The notes under the pieces: generated by a model
What the model was told of the DNA's origin: nothing
Seen by the model: the letters and a program-made list of their open reading frames with translations, nothing else
Databases searched by the model: none
Assembly: GCA_029237695.1 (NCBI GenBank)
Contig: CM055274.1
Coordinates: 19,643,505 to 19,707,504 of the forward strand
DNA from: Conchocele bisecta
Lineage: Eukaryota; Mollusca; Bivalvia; Lucinida; Thyasiridae
DNA length: 64,000 nucleotides
Reading direction: 5' to 3'
Shown here: piece by piece, positions 23,207 through 63,429 of the stretch
Numbering within the stretch: position 1 is the first letter of the stretch
How the letters are laid out: each line of letters opens with the position of its first letter
Made by a program: the position numbers and the translations under genes

Positions 23207-25231
23207 ATTTATCCCCTCAACATTACAAATAGCTTTAAAATGCAAAAAAAATAACCTCAGTCGCATCTCCAAATCGTATTGACAGGATATCAAAAATGTT
23301 TCACATCACCGTGTTTCACGGCACATACGTACTGTGTTGACGGGATAAAATACAAAGTCGTGTCGTATTTTGAAATGGCGGGAGTTTTAATACTGAAATG
23401 GTAGGAGTGTTAGCTGTTAAGAGTATGCACAGATAGTTCTGTTATCTGTTAATGCTCAATCATGTTTAAATATACAATTTATTCATATGATATAATCCAC
23501 GTGAAATAGAAGCATGCTACCTGTCAGAATAGTAGTATCACTTTCTGTCCTGTTATGTTCGTGTTTTAATGGAGCTCTATGACGCGGTGAGTGTCCACGG
23601 ACGTCGCCTTGCACCTGTCGCTAGATTTATCGCCTTTGAATGGAGCTGGTGGTCTTCCCACGTGAGTGTTTACATAAGTGTAGGGGTCAGTGCCGCCTTA
23701 TTTTACTGACACCTTCAATTCCTTGCTGTATAATAGTATTACAGTGTAACATCTCGGAGGACACATTGAACGCTGCCGTTTAATATTGTTGGTCTTAGCT
23801 GTAATGTATAAGAGAGACTAGGGTATGGGTTAAAACTGTTCAGTACATATTTTATTCTTTTTGTGGCACAGTTTGGTAACAAATACTGAAATGGCGTTAT
23901 TTCTTTTGTTAACTGTTATTTCTACAAATATATACTGTTAAAATGTATTAGCCCATTCAATGGACTGTTATCGCTATTTGCTTTTGTTAACTGTTAGTTA
24001 CAAATTCTGTTTTTCGCTATTCTGTTAGCCCACCTCTATGCCCCTTAATCTACCTGTAAGTACATTGGTCGCAAAACACCGAGACGAAACATATTTTGCA
24101 GCGACCGTATACAAGATTTACAATGAAACCTCTACTCTGGACATATTGCAAAACTGTAATTGAAACTTTGAAACATATGTTATATAATTGAATCAGGTAA
24201 CGAGCTTTGTATTGGCCGAATACGTACTTTGAATTGAAAACCGACGTTTCATTGGCGCCACATGACGTCATTATAATGACGCAACATAAACATGTCGACG
24301 TTATTTTAAACGAAAACCACTTCATAATTGCTCAAGTAGCGTAATACGTTACCTGATAAATATATACCATGCTAGTTTATTTAGATATCAAGTTTATCAG
24401 ACTCGGCTCGGAAACGATAGGAATTCCTCGGCAAGCCTCGAAATTCCTACGCGTTTCCTAGCCTTACCTGATAAACTCGATATCAAAAGACACCAGCCCG
24501 GTATTCTCTTTGTACTTGGCATATTGGAGCATGACACTTGTGCGCATGCAACTGAAATCGACAAGAAGAAACTAAGTAGCGTGATACTAAACCTATAAAT
24601 TCCGCCAATTCCCACGACACTGATGCTCAAGAAATTGATCAAAGGGACTAATGATGTACATGTATCAAGTTCGGTAACCTATGTTATACATAAGACCCGT
24701 CAATTCCGGCGTGTTGCAGGTTCCTGAATGTGTCGGACGGGCGAGGTGTGGACAGTTTCTCCTGGAATCCCTGTACCTCGTTCACGGAAGGTCCGTGTGT
24801 CAATGTGTCCGTCAGTTACACTCACCCACTAGTACATGTATTAGTTAGGACCACGTGCCCGTTTCACGTAACTTCGTTCATGTTCGTCGGAAGATTTCTA
24901 TGAATAGATTTCACACGATTAGTATGACTCATTTAATGTAACAATATTTTATTCGGCTGATTTGATATGAAACGTAACACATGTCTATGCAGGTTTGCCA
25001 AATGCGACACGAAGATGACGATGTAGAGTTTTTCACAATAGGATGGCAACAGACGGCGTTCTTTACATTAAGCCAGTCTACGGGTGAACAATTATTGGCG
25101 TACACTTCGATGGCAAACAAAACTGAGGCCAGGTAATTGTTGTAACTTGTCACATCTTTGATACATTTTCGATTTTTTTTTTGCATTTACACAGTACATG
25201 GGCAATGTATGGATATGGGGATGTGATAACA
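23207..25231. other. No gene seen apart from the family T hairpin
   Basis: Moderate GC near 23560-23660 and 24700-24800, but no coding signal that I could defend. Confidence 0.55.
24385..24485. repeat. Hairpin family T
   Basis: TATCAAGTTTATCAGACTCG / CTGATAAACTCGATATC, GGAAACGATAGGAATTCC / GGAATT-containing return arm. Diverged relatives at about 49733-50010 and 60175-60260. Confidence 0.72.
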
Positions 25232-25330
25232 CAGTTAGACCATGTTCGTCCGCATGTACGATCGATAATCCACTCGCTAAAGTTCGCGGATTATCTTCGC
25301 GTACAATCGGACGAACCGTGATCTAACTGC
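25232..25330. repeat. Hairpin family U, copy 1
   Basis: CAGTTAGACCATGTTCGTCC / GGACGAACCGTGATCTAACTG with GCATGTACG and GATAATCC inside. A related hairpin lies at 38668-38750. Confidence 0.78.
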
Positions 25331-25369
25331 AACTTAGAAATATGTCCCGTGTACGCGCTATCTGTGATT

Positions 25370-25525
25370 ATATGTGATTGTGACTGGAGAAATATGGCTT
25401 ATGGGATTTGTGACCAGTGTAGATCCTGATCAAATTGTCCACTCATGTAGCCTGATAGAGATTTATACATGTATTGCTTGTTATAAGCATAGAAGCATGA
25501 CGCGAGTTTCATTAAGACTGACAAG
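25370..25525. mobile_element. MITE family B, copy 5 (left two-thirds)
   Basis: TATGTGATTGTGACTGGAGA, then GACCAGTGTAGATCCTGATC. The right terminal repeat is missing. Confidence 0.7.
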
Positions 25526-25833
25526 GTATTGTTTACATTGCGCTAATCACACAGACACAATTGATACATTAAGAACTATGGTTATACTGTCCACAGGTAA
25601 AGGTAAGACAACATATTTAACATTTTAAATACCTTCGCTTTCCTCCTCCCATGTACAATAAACCAATGTCCATTTGTAATCGGCACGGTACTATTTACAG
25701 AATTGCGGTATTCACGCTGACATGCGTACAGAACAACTCCCTCCAGTTTGGAAGTGTTTGGTCAGAAGTCGCCTACTTCACAACTCTATATAAGAAAGTA
25801 GGCGAAATGGCCAGATGCCCGACCGTGCTAGTC

Positions 25834-26011
25834 CTTTCAACAATACTGTGTCCTCTATAGTGTTGTTTGCAAACAGTGTAGAGCCAGATATGTTTTGAGA
25901 AAAACACCCGTTTTTTAAAAACTAGTCTGAAAATCATTTTGTGATGTTTTGATTAGTCGATTAATTAACATATCATAATCCATTCCAGTTATTTAGTGGT
26001 GAAACGGTTAA
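25834..26011. mobile_element. MITE family A, copy 8 (diverged)
   Basis: CCTTTCAACA left end, GTGTAGAGCCAGATATG remnant of the core, AGTCTGAAAATCATTTTGTG and GTGAAACGGTTAA right end. Much of the core is deleted. Confidence 0.7.
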
Positions 26012-26098
26012 AGGCTGAGTAAAACTGTAGATGATATATTGAGACCCCACCAGGATCGGTCAAGACAGAGCCGTTCAAGCAGGGAGGTCCCATATGAT

Positions 26099-26186
26099 AT
26101 GTGGGTGTGACTGGGGAAATGAGGCTTATGTATTTTGCGACCGGAGTATATCATTAAGCCTCATTTATCCAGTCACAGCCACATGT
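26099..26186. mobile_element. MITE family B, copy 6 (ends only)
   Basis: ATGTGGGTGTGACTGGGGAA and ATCCAGTCACAGCCACAT lie only about 50 bp apart: a solo hairpin left by internal deletion. Confidence 0.75.
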
Positions 26187-26324
26187 TATACAGTTGTTCG
26201 AGCTGAAGAGTCCGTACGCCTGCCAGTACACCAGTAACGACTGAGGTTACACCAACCACCACAAATTCGGCGACCTTACGCATCATTGAGGCTATGGTTA
26301 TCGCTGTGTTGTAATGTATGTACG

Positions 26325-26396
26325 TAGTTGCGAACGGTAACTCTTGTAATCTACTCCCGTACGGGAGCAAATTGCAAGAGTTACCGTTCGCAACTA
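26325..26396. repeat. Solo foldback hairpin, family G
   Basis: A nearly perfect 72-bp palindrome with arms TAGTTGCGAACGGTAACTC and core CTCCCGTACGGGAG. It has the same termini as the hairpins that carry exon 6 fragments at 54.1-54.8 and 61.3 kb, but no captured sequence. Confidence 0.85.
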
Positions 26397-26574
26397 GTAT
26401 GTATGTTGGCGGGTCTATTTTCGTGGTACAGTAAAACGGATCTAAACCGGACACTTAGAACAATTTGAGAATTTAATTTGAATGGTTTTCACTGTAATGC
26501 CGCTCTAATTATACCGCGTGTTCGTGATTGCAAAACACTAAACGTTGTCACGGAGTAATCACTAACTTGATTTA

Positions 26575-26643
26575 CAGTAGAACCTCTCTAAACCGGACAC
26601 CCTGGGAAACTCACAGGGTGTCCGGTTTAGAGAGGTTCCGCTG
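26575..26643. repeat. Pogo-like terminal-repeat hairpin, family F, copy 1
   Basis: CAGTAGAACCTCTCTAAACC and its complement CCGGTTTAGAGAGGTTCCGC almost touch, flanked by TA. The end sequence resembles those of pogo/Tigger-type elements; no transposase. Confidence 0.8.
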
Positions 26644-27019
26644 TATTACTAGTTTAATCATATGGAAGTTGTTATAAAATATATGTATAATCTTTCAGTT
26701 TATGTTTAATTTAATTTAATGATGATGATAAACATTTGATTCCATGTTGCATACCCTCAAAATGTGTAGTTCATTTGTTTAAGATTTTAATCGCTTCCAT
26801 AGCGACATGTGGATCAATACTTTTGAATTAATCCACCATAACACATGACATTGTACAAGTATTCTTGGAAGATTAATACGTTTCCATATGACAGTGTCTT
26901 AATTATTTCATTTATTGGATGGATAAATTTCAAGATATGTTTCTATATGTTATTTGGTTTCAATAACATTATTTTGTAAGTTTGTATATCATTTACACGT
27001 ATGGCATCAATTATAATAT

Positions 27020-27335
27020 ACGCACATTCGATTTCCCATTGAAACACAATGCAACGCAATACGTCAATATTTGTCCATATTGACGTCACCCGAGTTCATA
27101 TTGGTCAGTGCCGAAACTTCGCTTCACCTCGCAAAATAGTTTCTTCTCAATCACCACTAACCTTGTTATTTTAATTACATTTTTTTTATATTTTTGGAAG
27201 CGCATATGAATTTCGAATGATGTACGTACCACTCGTTCCGCCACGCAACGATATTGCGCAATATCGCACGCTGCGGAACTCGTGCATATATCCACATTCA
27301 AATCAAATAACCTATAATTATACAATTGCGATTGG
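27020..27335. mobile_element. Element family O, copy 1 (reverse relative to copy 2)
   Basis: ATTTCCCATTGAAACACAAT, TCAGTGCCGAAACTTCGCTT, CGTTCCGCCACGCAACGATA, CGCAATATCGCACGCTGCGG. The same blocks occur in the same family at 57715-58140. Confidence 0.75.
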
Positions 27336-27337
27336 AT

Positions 27338-27551
27338 TTAACCCTTAGAAGGCGGGAACCGAAAACTGTCGTCTGCTGTTGTAACTTCTTTTGTATTTTC
27401 TCTAAATAAAAACATGGTTTGGCAGCATTTTAGAATCATTTCCATTGGAAATGATTCTAAAGTGCTGTCAAACCATGTTTTTGATAAGAAAAATGGAAAA
27501 TAAAAAATTAACAGCAGACGACAAATTTTAATTCAGCACTGTAAGGGTTAA
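27338..27551. repeat. Hairpin family Z, copy 2
   Basis: Ends TTAACCCTTAGAAGG / CTGTAAGGGTTAA, GTCGTCTGCTGTTG / CAGCAGACGAC, central palindrome TTTAGAATCATTTCC / GGAAATGATTCTAAA. Confidence 0.82.
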
Positions 27552-28039
27552 AGCAAAGTTGTATGTATATCTTCTCCAGAATGTCTGACTAAGCATCACT
27601 GGCCGCCGAAACCATAACAAACAGAAATAGTACTGTTATTAGCATAACATCGGAATTTCATACGTACATTCCGAGATATTTCTATACGACAGTATTATAT
27701 GTTTCATTGATGGTGGTGGGTACATTTCAGGTTCTGTTTCCATTTGGCAGGAGCTGTTTACTGGTGTTGATAGTTCTACTGACAGTCGTGCTGCTTAAGG
27801 TGGCGAGAAAAACCGATAAGCGGACGTCGTATGAACGGATGAAATAAGCACACACTGCCACGATTGAAAACATTATAAAAATACATATCTCATACATAGC
27901 AATTCGGAATTTTCATAACATATATCCTGGAAAACCACCTGCACCATTAAGACTATATGCATATTTGAACTATAAATGGTTAAACAATGGCAGACGACAA
28001 CTCATTATGTTTTATTTCTGTTCTGCCTATAAATATCAT

Positions 28040-28110
28040 GAATATGTCTTGGAATTTAATTAGAATTGTGTCCTCCGGCACAATTCTAATGAAATTCCAA
28101 GATATATTTA
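28040..28110. repeat. Foldback family D-like hairpin
   Basis: CTTGGAATTTAATTAGAATT / AATTCTAATGAAATTCCAAG around TGTGTCCTCCGGCACA: the family D centre with diverged flanks. Confidence 0.7.
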
Positions 28111-28224
28111 AAGAGAGAAAAATACAGCAAACGTAACTACCAATTCAACAAGAGTACAGAAGGCCACAATATACGCCCGTTGACGCATAGCCAGTATACA
28201 AGGGGGGTTACTCCATGGACAAAT

Positions 28225-28530
28225 AAATCAGTAACACTGATGGATATACCCATCAACAACTTTAACGCAAATTAAAACATAATAACGCAAAGTTAGAACA
28301 AAATAAACACAACTTTTCCAAATCATTTGATCATGCCATTGCACACAGGGACCGCTTTGGTTGGCCATATAATGAAAACATGGATAATGACTTAGGGTTG
28401 CAGAGATAACTGGTAGGCTAAATATTTAACGCACATTTCTCACTTAAATTCATTTGACCTTGACTTTGTACAACCGGGTCTCATGGATGGGTAATAGCAT
28501 ATAAACACGGATGATGATAAATATAACGAT
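28225..28530. repeat. Dispersed repeat S, copy 2
   Basis: TAACGCAAATTAAAACATAA, ACAGGGACCGCTTTGGTTGG, ATAATGAAAACATGGATAAT and TTTGACCTTGACTTTG. Confidence 0.62.
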
Positions 28531-28843
28531 ATGGCCTGTTCCTCAGGTTTTAAATCAAGTATTACTGGGTGTGTAATACTATTTAGACAAGCCACATCAA
28601 CGGGAATCAGTTCAATCTGGTAATTTTGTTGCTATATTGTTAAACATTAAATTACATCCGTAGAATATATAAGGCCATCTGTTGGGGATGGCTAGTCAGT
28701 GTACAGCATGATCACCAGTGATATACACCCAGTCGGGTAGCCTAGAAGGTCTGACCCACGCCAGGCCGCCTTGTGGCGCCGTTTGATAGTCTGGACACGG
28801 GTGTTAACCCACGACTCTGAGATATGCATGTAGGTTAATTTGG

Positions 28844-29201
28844 AATAATTCCAGCACAAAAATATTTACACAATTCCCTAACATTTGATTGGTCCGTAGC
28901 ACGTCTCTGTCCAGAATTTATACCCCAGTAAACTCCAATGCCGAACTACTTTCCGTAACCGTCAGGCGCAGTTAAAATAATTCTTAAGAAAACGGAAAAT
29001 AAACACATTTTCTTGATGAATTTATTTCAAATGCTGGAATTATAAGGAATGAATGGCCTTTTTGTTGAATTTATCGGGGATATAAACTTGGAAAAGTCGC
29101 GGGAATACTGGACGAGGCCTTCCGGCCTTCGTCCAGTATTCCCGCGACTTTTCCAAGTTTATACCCCGATAAATTCCACAAAAAGGCCATTCATTCCTAT
29201 A
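28844..29201. mobile_element. Palindromic element H, copy 1
   Basis: About 200 bp of unique left part (from AATTCCAGCACAAAAATA) followed by an almost perfect palindrome (29047-29200) with arms of about 75 bp, starting GGAATGAATGGCCTTTTTG and meeting at GAGGCCTTCCGGCCTTCG. The same structure recurs at 35794-36150 in the same orientation. Confidence 0.88.
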
Positions 29202-29279
29202 ATAAATCCATTATACGATCGATTGGTGTTAATACTACTCCTTCGTTCGTCTTAGAGAGGTTCCACAGAAGGTGCAATT

Positions 29280-29770
29280 CAGATGGTGATCAGAACAAGG
29301 TTATGTTACACACATACTAATATGAACTTTCAAGTCAATCCAACTTGCGGTTACAGATATATAAGAGATAACATTTTGCGTTTAACTTTGGCTTTTGGCT
29401 AAGCCGTTTGACCTTGACATTGAACACAGGAGCCGCATGTGTGGGTTGTAGAATGAAAATGCGGGCGATGACAAATAAGTGTTGGAGTTTCCATGCAATC
29501 CGAATTAGGGTTGCAGAGATAGCAGATAACCAAAACGTTTAACGCAAATTGTGCAAGACGTTAACGCAAACTTTGTAATTTGACCTTTACTTCGGCATGT
29601 GGGCCGCAAGGGTGTGATATGGAATTAAAATATGGATGACGATAAACACGTATAGTTGAAGTTTCAAGTCAATCGGACTGACATTGTAGGCTTGCAGAAA
29701 TAATAGGTACCCGAAAACCATCGAAAACCTTAATGCAAATCGAACGGATGGACGGACGGACTGACTGACA
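29280..29770. repeat. Dispersed repeat S, copy 3
   Basis: Two to three internal units with TTCAAGTCAATCCAACTTGC or variants, GACCTTGACATTGAACACAG, and a GGACGGACGGAC tail. Confidence 0.62.
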
Positions 29771-31355
29771 GCGATATACCGTAGTACGTCTCACAGGCGT
29801 ATTCATTGTTTTCCATAGACATGATAGACACGTGGATGACGGATTGACCACAAAAACCGAACAATACAGACTTCACGAAAAACAAGGCAATCGCCGGTGG
29901 GTGTCTAACACACGACGGGCAATGTCACTCGCAAGACACCGAGTGGATAACCATCAATGTGAGGGAGCTATTGATGAAGTTCGGTAATGATCCAACTAAC
30001 GGACCAGGAGATATTCAACTATACACTACAAGGGTTCCAGCTGATGTCAGACATCAGCTTATTAGCAAAAGCAATACCTATTTTAAATCCATGCATTATA
30101 CAGCGGAACCCCTCTAAACAGGACACTCGGGGAAATATAGATGTTTATCTTAGATCTGTTTCGCTGTTATGTAGCTCTGATTAAAATGACTTTTCGTGAT
30201 TGCAAATCACTATACTGTTATCATGAAGTGCTCACATGTCTGATTTACAGTGGAACATCTCCAAACCGGACACCCTGGGAGGTTCCACTGTAGCATCCTG
30301 AATAAAAGGCGAACGAAGGTCAGACGACCGACTGGATATCGTATTTCCTGCCTGTTGTATCCCACAATACTAACTAACGTCGTACTATACCGCATATAGT
30401 ATTATTATTTAAGTTTACGTGAGCCATTCAGAAAAGAGGTTCTTGCATTATTAATAAATAGTTGTTTGTTACGACGTTCGTTGTCATTCACTTGAACCAC
30501 GGCTGGCTTTGTGGTTACTATATTAAAGATTTTCAGTCTGGCTTTTAATCGAACGTACAGTGGAATCCCTCTAAACCGGACACCCTGGGGACCCCATTGT
30601 ATGTAGCTTAGATGAGTTTCAATGTCATTTATTTCATTGTTCTGTCTGTTCATAACTGAAAATGACACACATTAATCATCGAGTGCTTAATTACAGTGGA
30701 ACCCCTCTATACCGGACATCCTGGGGACCTCTCAGGGTTTTCGGTTTAGAGAGGTTCCACAGACCTTGTCATACATATACACTGTAGTCCTAAAATTATG
30801 TGAGTAGCGTGACCTGGTGATTTACATAGTGTAACATTGACATTGTAGAGTTTAGAAATTAAAAAATAATACCCCATGCATCCAACATGGAGTATAATTT
30901 GTAGCACGTTGTAAATAATCATCCTTGAAATACCAAAGTGTGTTAGTTGATCTATTATATGTTTTGCTCTCTGTGTCAAACGCTACAATAGGTGAAACTG
31001 GTCGATGTACACACGAAAATGGTCAGAGATGGCGACTCCATTCGCCGTATAGGATTCAATAACAAGAGAACATCACAATTACGAAGCAATTATATTCGAA
31101 TCCAATGATAATAAGGGGTATAACGGGTCCTTAAATACCGGATGGGCCTATTCATCCGCATAGTATGTCCAGGTTGTACCCTGTTCAAGATTCAGTCAGT
31201 AAACAGTCGTGATAATATCACAAGCCACTGAAATTCCATACCCTTAATCAGTCAATAGTATAGGCAGGCCAGTTCTAAAGACGTGTTAGATGGAGAAAGA
31301 ACTATGATCGAACGAGATAACACTAACGAACAGGTGCAAGGAATACTAATCAAGA
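29771..31355. other. Downstream flank of the ZP gene, no gene seen
   Basis: Family F cluster plus anonymous sequence; open frames under 90 residues only. Confidence 0.6.
30101..30761. repeat. Cluster of family F ends
   Basis: Pogo-like ends (CAGTGGAACCCCTCTAAACC and variants) at 30101, 30249, 30557 and 30694-30761; the last is a full hairpin. Spacers differ, so these are several deleted copies next to each other. Confidence 0.7.
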
Positions 31356-31361
31356 TTTAAT
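31356..31361 (-). promoter_or_regulatory. Candidate polyadenylation signal (ATTAAA)
   Basis: ATTAAA on the minus strand about 530 bases after the ZP gene stop codon. It is the nearest acceptable hexamer seen; no AATAAA was noticed closer. This would place repeats A9 and B7 inside the 3' UTR. It is weak evidence without transcript data. Confidence 0.25.
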
Positions 31362-31373
31362 TATTCAAAATCT

Positions 31374-31616
31374 TATATGTGTCTGTTACTGGAGGAATCG
31401 GGCTTACGGTAAATGCGACCAGTGTAGATGCAGACCAGCCTGTGCTCCGCACAGTCTGATCAGGATCTACACTGTTCGTCACTCCATCAATGAAACACGC
31501 GCCATGCTTCCAAAAAGCAATACAGATAGTTATCAGGCTACACGGGTCTGATATTTGATCAAGAGCTACACTGGTCACAGATACCATATGTCCCATTTCT
31601 TCTGTCACAGCCGCAG
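31374..31616. mobile_element. MITE family B, copy 7
   Basis: Ends TATATGTGTCTGTTACTGG and TTCTGTCACAGCCGCA; palindrome GCTCCGCACAGTCTGATCAG. It lies in the presumed 3' UTR of the ZP gene beside family A copy 9. Confidence 0.82.
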
Positions 31617-31617
31617 C

Positions 31618-31863
31618 TTAACCCTGTCAACCCTAAGGAACTGGAATGGACTGTGATATGTTAATGTTCCGACCAATCCAATGGTCACAAAATGATTTTC
31701 AGATTCGTCCATTTATGAAAAGTGGGTGTTTTTGTTCTCAAAAATATCAAAATTACTTTCAAAAAGTGCAGTTCCTGATGAGCCGGCTCGTTACGAGCCG
31801 GCTCATCTGGATCGACACTTTTTGCATAAACCGATATAGCGGGATTTCGGGTTCAAAGGGTTA
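31618..31863. mobile_element. MITE family A, copy 9, next to the ZP stop codon
   Basis: Ends TTAACCCTGTCAACCC and TTCAAAGGGTTAA; strong core palindrome GATGAGCCGGCTCG / CGAGCCGGCTCATC. It begins 30 bp after the ZP gene stop codon (in gene orientation) and abuts family B copy 31374-31616. Confidence 0.85.
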
Positions 31864-31893
31864 ATAATAAGCGGAATAATTAGCTTTGTTACG

Positions 31894-61217
<29,324 letters not shown>

Positions 61218-61278
61218 CTGAAACAAATAAATCACAGGACATTATTCAAGCTTTTCCTAACATGTACTAACGACCCAA

Positions 61279-61558
61279 GTTGCGAACAGTTAACTCGTGC
61301 AATTTAGTGATAGACAACTTGCAGTGTTACGGCGGGGAGACGACGTTATCTGACTGCCGGTCGGATCCGTGGCTCTCCGACATTGGTAGTTGTGGTAGTC
61401 ATCACAGGGACGCTGGTAAGGACTGTCAGTGTATGTATAAATGGAAAACAATGGGAAGAACTGTCTAGGAAAGGTGTGTTTGCGAAGAGTAACTCTTGGA
61501 ATCTACTCCCGTACCGTCCGGTACGGGAGCAGATTGCAAGAGTTACTCTTCGCAACTA
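61279..61558 (+). mobile_element. Foldback element containing a reverse-oriented copy of SRCR exon 6 sequence
   Basis: The left end AGTTGCGAACAGTTAACTC is followed by about 135 bp matching exon 6 (NLQCYGGETTLSDC, SDPWLSD, HRDAGKDC when read on the plus strand), its donor and about 60 bp of intron, then a full hairpin (61489-61558) with arms TGCGAAGAGTAACTCTTG. It lies 62 bp upstream of exon 1 on the opposite strand, has no acceptor and is not a usable exon. Confidence 0.85.
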
Positions 61559-62083
61559 TAACAACCCATCCTCCAAGTTATAGAGTTTGATTAAGAGAGG
61601 CTGAGCGCTGCCCGGGTTCAGTCAATCAACTCGCTTTATTTGGAGAATGTGTTAAGAAAATGTTACTACCACGAACTAAAATGCGACATGCTTGACTCTA
61701 ATTGAGAATTGTCATGCCTGTAGGAATCTTATTGAACTATCAACATCGTGCCATGTTACTGGTCAACGTCCGTGACCAATAGGTGGGTGTTCACACACAT
61801 GACATTATAAAGGAATATTATTGCAGATAATATGTTTTGGGTTCACATCTGCGTAACGGCGTGCAAGGCCTTAGAGTAGGTGCGGCCGAAATAACGCAAG
61901 CATCAAACAGCTGGTCAACAAAAGTTATCTCCCCTGAATTATGGTCACGTGATAGCATAAATTAGCTGCCTTTGTTCAGGACAGATTCTTAGAAAATAAA
62001 ATTTAAGTAGTTTGGTTATTTACAGGTTTTGTGTGTTTATTTGAACACTATATTATAGCCATACAATTGGTAAACTATTGATT

Positions 62084-62229
62084 GTGTTGACACTGTATTG
62101 TGTGTTGAGTTTGCGTCATTAGTTTCCGTGTGTTGGCGTGTTTATTGTGTCATGTTGTGTTGACACTGTATTGTGTGTTGAGTTTGCGTCATTAGTTTCC
62201 GTGTGTTGGCGTGTTTATTGTGTCATGTT
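62084..62229. repeat. Two identical 73-bp direct repeats
   Basis: The unit beginning GTGTTGACACTGTATTG occurs twice in a row (62084-62156 and 62157-62229) with no mismatch that I can see, ending 45 bp before the SGNH ORF start. It is probably part of the element's 5' leader or promoter. Confidence 0.85.
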
Positions 62230-62273
62230 GTTGACCTCTTGTGTTTTGGCCTGATTGTTGATCACCTGTAAAT

Positions 62274-62869
62274 ATGCCGGAGCCGCTCAAAGTGTGTGTT
62301 TTTGGGCACAGCTTCCCAAAGAAACTGAAATCGTTCGTTGACAGCCATGCAGACAACTACAATCTTGGGTTAGACACTGCTAAATTTGATGTGGACGTTG
62401 TCGGTTATGGTGGGCTGCTGTTACGGAATGATAAATTCTCCAGGTTACATAAGAAGGACTATGTTTTGCGTGGGTGTGATATTGTTGTCCTGGACATTGG
62501 CACTAATGATTTATGTGATCCTGCGTACTCTACTCCCCTGAACTGTTTGCTCGTCACTTGTTTAGCCATGCTAAATACCTCCGAAATGTACTTGAGGTGG
62601 AGAAAGTTGGACTGTGCCAGGTGTTTAGACGAGAGGCCATCCCATATGATGAGTTCAATGCCCATGTTTTGGAGGCAAACACACATCTGGAGGAACTCGT
62701 CAAGCAGAACCCGGATTCTGCAGTGTATTGTTGGCGACACCGTACAGGATTGTGGAATTCCAGTTCCAATGTGTTTTGTCCAGATGGGGTCCACTTGTCG
62801 ATGGAGGTCGGATTTCCAAAATATCTGAGAAGTGTCCGGGACTTCGTCGTGCGTCTGTCACATTGGTAG
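62274..62869 (+). pseudogene. SGNH-hydrolase-like ORF, frameshifted, probably from a retroelement
   Basis: An intronless ORF starts at ATG 62274 (A at -3). Frame 1 encodes VCVFGHSF (nucleophile Ser block) and DIVVLDIGTNDLC (GTND block). Near 62540-62560 the homology moves to another frame, which continues with HAKYLRNVLEVEKVG and ends with CPDGVHLSMEVG (Asp-His block) and a stop at 62867-62869. All three SGNH blocks are therefore present but split by an indel. SGNH/GDSL-type ORFs of this GHSF-GTND form occur in DIRS/Ngaro-type tyrosine-recombinase retroelements and some non-LTR elements; no recombinase or reverse transcriptase is seen here. It lies in the presumed first intron of the ZP gene, on the opposite strand. 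Confidence 0.7.
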
Positions 62870-62941
62870 ACATGATATATGTTCTCTCCATAATAAACAG
62901 GTGGTTACATTCATAGTATTCACAAGTTTCCATTTTTCCAA

Positions 62942-63045
62942 TTAACCCGTTTAACCCCACAGACCTGTATAGTGGTTTTGGCAAAATGTGTAGATCCTGA
63001 TGAGCCGGCTCGTAAATGGACTAGTCTGACTGCTATTTTGTGACC
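62942..63045. mobile_element. MITE family A, copy 11 (fragment)
   Basis: Left end and half core only: TTAACCCGTTTAACCCC, TGTATAGTGGTTTTGGC, GATCCTGATGAGCCGGCTCG, then ATGGACTAGTCTGA. It lies just past the SGNH ORF. Confidence 0.7.
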
Positions 63046-63429
63046 ATTTTTTTTGCACACTCTCATTCCCGGGTTTAATTCACAGCCTCACGGTCTCGTA
63101 GAAGATGCATGTTGTCTGAATTAATTAAATATAGCATTTCTTATATAAATATCACTCGTTGCAGCAGGTGCATGGTATGTGTGTGTACCGTGTTAGTGCT
63201 GTCGTGTAGTGCACTATGTGTAGAAGTTAGTGTTATGCCTATCTGTCTATTGACTATTATATACACTTGCGGTACAGGTGCATACTATTGTTTAATTGAA
63301 TGATTATACATGTTATAATGCCATTAATGTGGGTAATTTACAAATTGATAGTTATAAAACATTACAAATTCACCATGATCATGCTATGCAGTGGTGCACT
63401 TTTCGTAAGTTACTTTAATATTTTTATGA

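Larger units (their letters stand above)
26645..28843. other. Repeat-filled interval without genes
   Basis: Holds families O, Z, D-like and S (listed separately). The remainder is AT-rich and unrecognised. Confidence 0.6.

Noticed and set aside
61280..61468. Plus-strand SRCR gene
   Set aside because: Partial copy of exon 6 inside a foldback element, without an acceptor or first-half exon on the plus strand.
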